A stretch of DNA of 64,000 nucleotides, from positions 62,001 through 126,000 of the forward strand of contig NZ_JABFCS010000001.1 in NCBI RefSeq assembly GCF_013087525.1, written 5' to 3'. The position numbers were made by a program, and so were the translations under genes. The stretch comes from Ramlibacter montanisoli. GTDB taxonomy: Bacteria > Pseudomonadota > Gammaproteobacteria > Burkholderiales > Burkholderiaceae_C. The notes below the pieces were generated by a model, which saw only the letters and a list, made by a program, of their open reading frames with translations, was not told the origin of the DNA and ran no database searches. Positions 57,528 to 64,000 of the stretch are shown here, one piece after another; position 1 is the stretch's first letter; every line of letters starts with the position of its first letter.

Positions 57528-60500
57528 ATGAACTTCTCCAGGTTCTTCATCGACCGGCCCGTGTTCGCCGGCGTCCTGTCCATGCTCATCTTCCTCGGCG
57601 GGCTGATCGCGCTGCCCCTGCTGCCGATCTCGGAGTACCCCGAGGTGGTGCCGCCCTCGGTGGTCGTGCGGGCGCAGTATCCCGGCGCGAGCCCGAGGGT
57701 GATCGCCGAATCGGTGGCCACGCCGCTGGAGGAGCAGATCAACGGCGTCGAGGACATGCTCTATTTCAGCAGCCAGTCCACCGCCGACGGCCAGCTGACG
57801 CTCGTGGTGACCTTCAAGCTGGGGACGGACCCCGACAAGGCGCAGCAGCTGGTGCAGAACCGGGTGACGCAGGCGGAACCCCGGCTGCCCGAGGAGGTCC
57901 GCCGGCTCGGCGTCACCACGATCAAGAGCTCGCCGGACATCACCTTGCTCGTGCACCTGTCCTCGCCCACCGGCCGCTACGACATCAACTACCTGCGCAA
58001 CTACGCACTCCTGAACATCCGCGACCGCCTGGCCCGCGTGCAGGGCGTGGGGCAGGTGGCCCTGTACGGCGCCGGCGACTATTCGATGCGCGTGTGGCTC
58101 GACCCGCACAAGGTGGCCCAGCGCAACCTCTCGGCTTCCGACGTCGTGCGCGCGATCCGCGAACAGAACGTGCAGGCGGCCGCCGGGACCATCGGCGCCG
58201 CCCCGAACCACGGCATCGACGTGCAGCTCTCGGTCAACGCCCAGGGCCGGCTGCAGACCGAGGAGGAGTTCGGCGAGATCATCGTCAAGACCGAGACCGA
58301 CGGCGCGGTCACGCGCCTGCGGGACCTCGCCCGCATCGAACTCGGCGCGGCCGACTATTCGCTGCGCTCGCTGCTGGACAACAAGGACGCCATGGCGGTG
58401 GCGATCCTGGCTTCGCCGGGCTCCAATGCGATCGCGATCGCCGACGGCGTGCGCGCCGAGATGGCGGAGGTGGCCAAGACCATGCCGCAGGGCGTGGAGT
58501 ACAGCACGGAGGTGTACGACACCACGCTGTTCGTGCGCGAGTCGATCAAGTCGGTGGTGAAGACCCTGCTGGAGGCGATCGCCCTGGTCGTGCTGGTGGT
58601 GATCCTGTTCCTGCAGACCTGGCGCGCCTCCATCATCCCGCTGCTGGCGGTGCCGGTCTCGGTGGTGGGCACCTTCGCCGTCATGTACGCGCTGAACTTC
58701 TCGATCAACGCCCTGAGCCTGTTCGGGCTGGTGCTTTCGATCGGCATCGTCGTCGACGACGCGATCGTGGTGGTGGAAAACGTCGAGCGCAACATCCAGG
58801 CGGGCCTGTCGCCGCGCGAGGCGACGCTGCAGGCCATGAGGGAGGTGTCCGGACCCATCGTGGCGATCGCGCTGGTGCTGGTGGCGGTGTTCGTGCCGCT
58901 GGCGTTCATCACCGGGCTGGCCGGCCAGTTCTACCGCCAGTTCGCGCTGACCATCGCCATCTCCACCGTCATCTCCGCCGTCAATTCGCTGACGCTGTCG
59001 CCGGCCCTGTCGGCGCTGCTGCTGCGCGGGCACGATGCGCCGAAGGACGCGCTCACGCGCGGCATGGACCGCGTGCTGGGCCCCTTCTTCCGCGGCTTCA
59101 ACCGGCTGTTCCAGCGCGGAGCGGAGAACTACGGCACCGGCGTGCGGCATGCGATCTCGCGCAAGGTGGTGATGCTGTCGGTCTACCTCGGCCTCGCCGT
59201 GATCACCGTGGGACTCTTCAAGGTCATTCCGCACGGCTTCGTGCCGGTGCAGGACAAGGAGTACCTGGTGGGCTTCGCGCAGCTGCCCGACGGCGCCAGC
59301 CTGGACCGCACCGACGACGTGATCCGGCGCATGAGCGACATCGCGCTGAAGCATCCCGACGTGCAGTACGCCGCCGGCTATCCCGGGCTGTCCATCAACG
59401 GCTTCACCCGCAGCTCCAATGCCGGCGTGGTCTTCATCCTGCTCAAGCCTTTCGGGCAGCGCAAGCGCGCGGACCAGAACGCCACGGCCGTCGCCGCGGC
59501 CCTGAACCAGTCCTTCGGGCAGATCCAGGACGCCACCATCGGCCTGTTTCCGCCGCCGCCGGTGCAGGGTCTCGGCACCACCGGCGGCTTCAAGCTGCAG
59601 CTGCAGGACCGCGCCTCGCTCGGCTACGCGGAGCTGGACACGGCGACCAAGGCCTTCCTCGCCGAAGCGCGCAAGGCGCCGGAGCTCACCGGCCTGTGGA
59701 CCAGCCTGCAGGTCAACGTGCCGCAGCTCTACGCCGACATCGACCGCACCAAGGCACGCCAGCTGGGTGTGCCCATCACCGACGTGTTCAACACGCTGCA
59801 GATCTACCTGGGCAGCCTGTACGTGAACGACTTCAACCGCTTCGGGCGCACCTACACCGTGCGGGTGCAGGCCGACGCCGAATTCCGCTCGCACGCGGAC
59901 GACGTCGCCAGCCTGAAGGTGCGGTCCGCCAACGGCGAGATGGTGCCGCTGTCCGCCTTCGTCACGGTCAAGCCCAGCTACGGGCCCGAGCGCGCGATCC
60001 GCTACAACGGCTTCCTGGCTGCGGACATCAACGGCAACCCGGCTCCCGGCTATTCGTCGGGCCAGGCGCAGGATGCGATCGAGCGGATCGCGGCCAAGAC
60101 GCTGCCGCCCGGCGTGGGCTACGAATGGACCGACCTGACCTACCAGGAGATCCTCGCCGGCGATGCCACCGCGCTGGTGTTCCCGCTGGCCGTGCTGCTG
60201 GTGTTCCTGGTGCTGGCCGCGCAATACGAAAGCCTCACGCTGCCGATCGCGATCATCCTGATCGTCCCGATGGGACTGCTGGCGGCGATGACGGGCGTGT
60301 GGCTCTCCGGCGGCGACAACAACATCTTCACCCAGATCGGGCTGATGGTGCTGGTGGGGCTATCGGCCAAGAACGCCATCCTCATCGTGGAGTTCGCCCG
60401 CGAGCTCGAGTTCGCCGGCCGCACGCCGGTGCAGGCGGCGATCGAGGCGGCGCGGCTGCGGCTGCGCCCGATCGTGATGACCTCGATCGCCTTCGTCATG

Positions 60501-60713
60501 GGCGTGCTGCCGCTGGTGCTGGCTTCCGGTGCCGGCGCCGAGATGCGGCGGGCGATGGGCGTGGCGGTGTTCAGCGGGATGATCGGCGTGACGGCCTTCG
60601 GACTGGTCCTCACGCCCGTGTTCTACGTGCTGCTGCGCCGGCTGGCCGGCAACCGTCCGCTGGTGAACCATGGCCATGCCTCCACCATCCAGCCTGCAGG
60701 GGAAGCGCAATGA
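57528..60713 (+). CDS. RND efflux pump, HAE1 family (MexF-like)
   Basis: A 1,061-residue proton-driven multidrug exporter. The start is MNFSRFFIDRPVFAGVLSML. Family marks are the SEYPEVVPPSVVVRAQYPGA porter strand, GLVLSIGIVVDDAIVVVENV with the essential Asp pair of helix 4, the second half's VLVGLSAKNAILIVEFAREL and the switch-loop region. Length and the intact frame are typical. The 17-base gap from the adaptor and the ATGA overlap with the channel gene show one operon. Substrate range is not predictable by eye. Confidence 0.96.
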   Translation: MNFSRFFIDRPVFAGVLSMLIFLGGLIALPLLPISEYPEVVPPSVVVRAQYPGASPRVIAESVATPLEEQINGVEDMLYFSSQSTADGQLTLVVTFKLGTDPDKAQQLVQNRVTQAEPRLPEEVRRLGVTTIKSSPDITLLVHLSSPTGRYDINYLRNYALLNIRDRLARVQGVGQVALYGAGDYSMRVWLDPHKVAQRNLSASDVVRAIREQNVQAAAGTIGAAPNHGIDVQLSVNAQGRLQTEEEFGEIIVKTETDGAVTRLRDLARIELGAADYSLRSLLDNKDAMAVAILASPGSNAIAIADGVRAEMAEVAKTMPQGVEYSTEVYDTTLFVRESIKSVVKTLLEAIALVVLVVILFLQTWRASIIPLLAVPVSVVGTFAVMYALNFSINALSLFGLVLSIGIVVDDAIVVVENVERNIQAGLSPREATLQAMREVSGPIVAIALVLVAVFVPLAFITGLAGQFYRQFALTIAISTVISAVNSLTLSPALSALLLRGHDAPKDALTRGMDRVLGPFFRGFNRLFQRGAENYGTGVRHAISRKVVMLSVYLGLAVITVGLFKVIPHGFVPVQDKEYLVGFAQLPDGASLDRTDDVIRRMSDIALKHPDVQYAAGYPGLSINGFTRSSNAGVVFILLKPFGQRKRADQNATAVAAALNQSFGQIQDATIGLFPPPPVQGLGTTGGFKLQLQDRASLGYAELDTATKAFLAEARKAPELTGLWTSLQVNVPQLYADIDRTKARQLGVPITDVFNTLQIYLGSLYVNDFNRFGRTYTVRVQADAEFRSHADDVASLKVRSANGEMVPLSAFVTVKPSYGPERAIRYNGFLAADINGNPAPGYSSGQAQDAIERIAAKTLPPGVGYEWTDLTYQEILAGDATALVFPLAVLLVFLVLAAQYESLTLPIAIILIVPMGLLAAMTGVWLSGGDNNIFTQIGLMVLVGLSAKNAILIVEFARELEFAGRTPVQAAIEAARLRLRPIVMTSIAFVMGVLPLVLASGAGAEMRRAMGVAVFSGMIGVTAFGLVLTPVFYVLLRRLAGNRPLVNHGHASTIQPAGEAQ

Positions 60714-62137
60714 GTCCCGATCCCCGGCCCTTGCGCCTCTGCGTGCTGGTCGCGGCCCTGCTCGTTGCCGGCTGTGCGACGCCGCCCGCCATCGACCCGG
60801 CCAGGCTGCCGCCGATCCCCCTGTCGTTCGCGGGAGCGGGTGGCAAGTGGACCGCCACGGCCCCCGCGGAGCTTCCGGCCTTCGGCGAGTGGTGGAAGGC
60901 CTTCGGCGACCCGGTGCTCGATGGCCTGATGGCCGGTGCGATGGAGCGCAACGACCGCATCCACATCGCCGCCTCGCGGCTGGAGCAGGCGCGTGCACTG
61001 CTGCGAGCCGCCGAGGGGCGCAGGCTGCCCCAGGTCGGGCTCGCGGCGGGCGCGTTCCGGGGCACCCGGCCGGACATGGGGCCGGCGGCTGCCACCAGCC
61101 TGTCCGCGGGGGCCACCTTCTCCTACGAGGTCGACGTGTTCGGCAAGATCGCGCGGGCGACGGATGCCGCCAGGCTGGATACCGACGCGCGCGAGTCGCT
61201 GCTGCGAAGCGCGCGCCTGCTGATCCAGGCGGAGGTCGCGCACACCTACTTCACGCTGCGGGCGCTCGATGCCGAAACGGCCATCGTGCAGGACACGGTG
61301 CTCGCGTACGCCGACACCTTGCGGCTGACCGAATCCCGCTTCCGTGCCGGCGACGTCGCCGAGCTGGACGTGGTGCGGGTGCGCGCCGAGAAGGCCGCGG
61401 CGCAGTCGCAGGCGCTGGCGATCCGGCGCGAGCGCGCCGAGCTCGAGCACACGCTGGCCGTGCTGGTGGGAGAGGTGGCGTCCACCTTCTCGCTGGCGCC
61501 TTCGCAGTGGACCGGAAGCGCGCCCGCCATCCCCGCGGGCGTGCCCGCCGTCGTGCTGGCGCGCCGGCCCGACGTGAGCGCGGCGCAGCAGGCCCTGCTC
61601 GCTGCGCAGGCGCGCGTCGGGGTGGCGCAATCCGCATGGTTCCCGGACGTGCAGCTGACCGCATCGGGCGGATTCGCCTCGTCCGGGCTGTCGGACGTGT
61701 TCAAGTGGTCCGCCCGGGCCTGGGGCGTGGGCGCGCTGCTGTCGCTGCCCATCTTCGACGGCCGGCGCGAGGGCACCATCGCCGCGGCGGCGGCCGAGAT
61801 GGATGGCGCGCTGTCCTCCTACCGCGAGCAGGTGCTGGTCGCCTTCAAGGACGTGGAGGACCAGCTCTCCTCGCTTCGGTTGCTCGGCGAGCAGGCGCAG
61901 GCCGAGGCAGAGGCCGTGGCCTCGGCCCGCCGGGCGACCGCGTTGTCGAACGCGCGCTACCGCGGCGGCTTCATCAGCCAGTTCGAGCTGCTGGATGCCC
62001 AGCGCAACGAGCTGCGCAGCCGGCGCATGGAGACGCAGGTGCGGGCCGCGCAGTTCCAGACGACGGTTCGGCTCGTGCGCGCGCTCGGCGGCTCCTGGGA
62101 CAACCCCGCGGCCCCCGCGGTCGCCACGCGCGAGTGA
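60710..62137 (+). CDS. RND outer-membrane channel lipoprotein (NodT/OprN-like)
   Basis: A 475-residue TolC-family channel. The signal with lipobox is LRLCVLVAALLVAGCATPPA (Cys lipidated). The family repeat features are WWKAFGDPVLDGLMAGAMER, SYEVDVFGKIARATDAARLD, the second-half LARRPDVSAAQQALLAAQAR and RYRGGFISQFELLDAQRNEL. It completes the tripartite pump with the two genes upstream; its start overlaps the pump stop (ATGA). Confidence 0.95.
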   Translation: MSPDPRPLRLCVLVAALLVAGCATPPAIDPARLPPIPLSFAGAGGKWTATAPAELPAFGEWWKAFGDPVLDGLMAGAMERNDRIHIAASRLEQARALLRAAEGRRLPQVGLAAGAFRGTRPDMGPAAATSLSAGATFSYEVDVFGKIARATDAARLDTDARESLLRSARLLIQAEVAHTYFTLRALDAETAIVQDTVLAYADTLRLTESRFRAGDVAELDVVRVRAEKAAAQSQALAIRRERAELEHTLAVLVGEVASTFSLAPSQWTGSAPAIPAGVPAVVLARRPDVSAAQQALLAAQARVGVAQSAWFPDVQLTASGGFASSGLSDVFKWSARAWGVGALLSLPIFDGRREGTIAAAAAEMDGALSSYREQVLVAFKDVEDQLSSLRLLGEQAQAEAEAVASARRATALSNARYRGGFISQFELLDAQRNELRSRRMETQVRAAQFQTTVRLVRALGGSWDNPAAPAVATRE

Positions 62138-62155
62138 CCGACACCATGGTCTGAT
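62136..62155 (+). promoter_or_regulatory. CGAYACCAAGGT-like half-site ahead of an unknown gene
   Basis: GACCGACACCATGGTCTGAT matches GACCGACACCAAGGTATG of the kinase-receiver gap except for two bases. It overlaps the channel stop codon and faces the next gene, 58 bases before its start. Confidence 0.45.
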
Positions 62156-62207
62156 ATCCCAACCCGCGCTTTGGGCACAGACTGCGCTCCTTTCACAGGA
62201 GCACACC

Positions 62208-62963
62208 ATGGAGCCACTTCTCGGCGCGGTCCTCGAGGCCCACGGCGGTCTTTCGAACTGGAAGCACGTCACCAGGATCGTCGCGCGCATGAGCCTCGGC
62301 GGGCCCTTCTGGGGCGCGCGCGGCTGGCCCGGCGTGCATGAGGACACGACCGTCGTGGTCGACCCGCATCGCCAGCACCTCACGTTGGCACCCTTCGGGA
62401 CGCCGGAGGGGTTCGCGGAGTTCCGGGTGGGCCCGGAGCGCATCGCCATCCGCTCCGGTGACGGCAGGCTCGTCGAGGAGCGGCTGGCGCCGCGCGCTTC
62501 CTTCCCGAAGGTGTTCGACCCTTTCCGCACCCCGTGGGATGCGGTGCAGGTCGCATACTTCACGAGCGCGGCCGTGTGGAACTACCTGGCGACGCCCTTC
62601 GTCTTCACGCACCCCGGCGTCGAGACCGTCGAGATCGAGCCCTGGGTGGAAGGCGGCCAGACCTGGCGCCGGCTGGCGGTGACCTTCCCCGCATCGATCG
62701 CCAACCACAACCCACGGCAGGTCTTCTACTACGACGAGGCGTTCATGCAAAGGCGCATGGACTATTCGCCGGAGGTGACGGGCAGCCCGCCGGTGGCCCA
62801 CTACACGCACGATCCGAGGACCTTCGACGGCTTCGTGTTCCCGACGCGGCGGCGCGTGCACCTGCACGACGCCGCCGGCATCGCGGACCTGCAGTTCGCG
62901 CCGATCACCCTCGACGTCGCCTCGGTGCGCGTCGAGCGGTCGAAGGAAGCCGTACCTGCCTAG
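62208..62963 (+). CDS. Conserved hypothetical protein, 251 residues
   Basis: The start MEPLLGAVLEAHGGLSNWKH follows CACAGGAG at ideal spacing. The body is beta-rich with paired strands (HEDTTVVVDPHRQHLTLAPF, RIAIRSGDGRLVEERLAPRA) and later RRLAVTFPASIANHNPRQVF. No signal peptide or membrane helix is visible. The overall look (HGG...W start, curved beta sheet) recalls proteins of the LolA/outer-membrane-lipoprotein-sorting-like superfamily, but this is only an impression. It follows the efflux operon and carries its own motif half-site. Its stop overlaps that of the convergent aceE by 4 bases. Confidence 0.75.
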   Translation: MEPLLGAVLEAHGGLSNWKHVTRIVARMSLGGPFWGARGWPGVHEDTTVVVDPHRQHLTLAPFGTPEGFAEFRVGPERIAIRSGDGRLVEERLAPRASFPKVFDPFRTPWDAVQVAYFTSAAVWNYLATPFVFTHPGVETVEIEPWVEGGQTWRRLAVTFPASIANHNPRQVFYYDEAFMQRRMDYSPEVTGSPPVAHYTHDPRTFDGFVFPTRRRVHLHDAAGIADLQFAPITLDVASVRVERSKEAVPA

Positions 62964-64000
62964 GCGAGCACGGGATTCGGCTTGGCCGGGTCGATCCCGT
63001 ACTTGCGGATCGCCTCCGCCACCCGGCTGGCCGGAATGACTCCGTCGTCGGCCAGTGCCTTCAGCGCGGCGATCGCCACCCAGTGGCGGTCCACCTCGAA
63101 GAAGTGGCGCAGTGCGGCACGGGTGTCGGAGCGGCCGAAGCCGTCCGTGCCCAGCACGACGTACCGGCGGGGCACGAAGCCGCGGATCTGCTCGGCCAGC
63201 GCGCGCACGTGGTCCGTGGCCACGATCACCGGGCCCCTGGTCTGCTGGAGCAGGCGCGTGACGTGCGGCAGGCGGCGCGGCGCTTCCGGATTCAGCAGGT
63301 GCTCGCGCTCGGCGGCCTGGCCGTCACGCGCCAGCTGGGTGAGTCCGGGCACGCCCCACAGGTCGGCCGCCACGCCCCAGTCCCTGTGCAGCAGTTCCGC
63401 CGCGGCGATCACCTCGTTGAAGATGGTGCCCGCGCCCAGCAAGCTGCACCCGCGGGGCAGCGCCGCCATCGTCGGCCCCCTTGCGGAACGCGTACATGCC
63501 CCGGAGGATGTCCGCCGCCACCGTCGGGCCCTCGGGCATGGCCGGCTGCGGGTAGCTCTCGTTCATCAGCGTGAGGTAATAGAACACGTCCTCCTGCTCG
63601 GCGACCATGCGGCGCAGGCCGTCCTGCACGATCACCGCCAGCTCGTACGGGAAGGTCGCGTCGTAGCTGATGCAATTGGGCACCCACGAAGCCCACAGCA
63701 GCGACTGCCCGTCCTCGTGCTGCAGGCCCTCGCCGTTGATGGTGGTGCGGCCGGCCAGGGCACCGAGCAGGAAGCCGCGGGCCCGCATGTCGGCGGCGGC
63801 CCAGGCGAGGTCGCCCACCCGCTGGAAGCCGAACATGGAATAGAAGATGTAGAACGGGATCGTGATCTCGCCGTGCGTGGAGTACGAGGTGGCGGCCGCG
63901 ATCCAGTCCGCCATGGCGCCGGCCTCGCTGATGCCTTCCTGCAGCACCTGGCCGGTTTCGGACTCCTTGTAGAAGGAGAGGGTGCCGGCGTCCTGCGGCA
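62960..64000 (-). CDS. aceE: Pyruvate dehydrogenase E1 component, C-terminal part (partial, frame break)
   Basis: The C-terminal third of the homodimeric E1, which decarboxylates pyruvate with thiamine diphosphate; the gene runs off the right edge. Visible are [60 protein letters not shown] and the last domain [20 protein letters not shown]. An extra base in the AA at 63441-63442 breaks the frame; removing it gives [20 protein letters not shown]. The end (PAKPNPVLA) is normal. Confidence 0.95.

Overview
The window is high-GC (roughly 70%) chromosomal DNA from a betaproteobacterium. Gene order and protein types point to Burkholderiales, most likely Comamonadaceae (Ramlibacter/Variovorax-like): scpA next to a DUF3460 gene, an ABC permease followed by a group 2 globin and a LemA/M48 pair, fkpB-ispH, a respiratory formate dehydrogenase cluster with DUF3305/DUF3306 genes, a Bug-type solute-binding protein and a DUF4148 protein. 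This placement is inference from gene content; no rRNA is present. No phage, IS transposase, CRISPR array or integrase was seen.

Layout. 1-8.3 kb (leftward): a large membrane protein cut by the window edge, a secreted ClpP-like protein, nadB, scpA-DUF3460, a SulP anion transporter, a DUF1275 membrane protein and a small lipoprotein. 8.3-11.5 kb: metG and apbC, divergent. 11.5-22.3 kb: a formate dehydrogenase locus (DUF3305, DUF3306, a multi-cluster ferredoxin, a TorD-like chaperone, then a well-formed sigma-70 promoter driving a Tat-signal microprotein, fdhA, fdhB, a lipoprotein, fdhC and an Ala/Pro-rich secreted protein, closed by a terminator; fdhD follows). 22.3-32.4 kb: housekeeping genes (ABC permease, truncated globin, lemA, M48 peptidase, Smr protein, radC, fkpB, ispH, a PLP lyase, a VOC protein, serS). 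32.5-40.3 kb: envelope and stress genes, tRNA-Ser(CGA), a GAF-PAS histidine kinase and two alpha/beta hydrolases. 40.4-62.9 kb: a signalling and stress region with a giant Ser/Thr kinase-ATPase-histidine kinase, a stand-alone receiver, a Bug protein, cytochrome P460, msrB-msrA, an Old Yellow Enzyme, an exported crotonase, a DedA-rhodanese fusion, an MHS permease, a nuoE-nuoF pair without the rest of complex I, and an RND efflux operon. The right edge holds the C-terminal part of aceE.

Two patterns cut across the annotation. First, about 28 one- or two-base indels, almost all contractions in short C, G or T runs, break otherwise well-preserved reading frames, including essential genes (metG, serS, scpA, aceE). 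I read these as consensus or assembly errors, not biology. Affected genes are listed over their full span with the break position. Second, a half-site with consensus CGAYACCAAGGT occurs in short gaps 55-110 bases ahead of the giant kinase, its divergent receiver, the MHS permease, the RND pump, an exported hydrolase and an unknown gene, facing the gene each time. This looks like an undescribed regulon around the kinase and is the most interesting lead in the window. A third observation is a GC-rich palindromic repeat family that sits inside the protein linkers of MetG and the DUF3306 protein.
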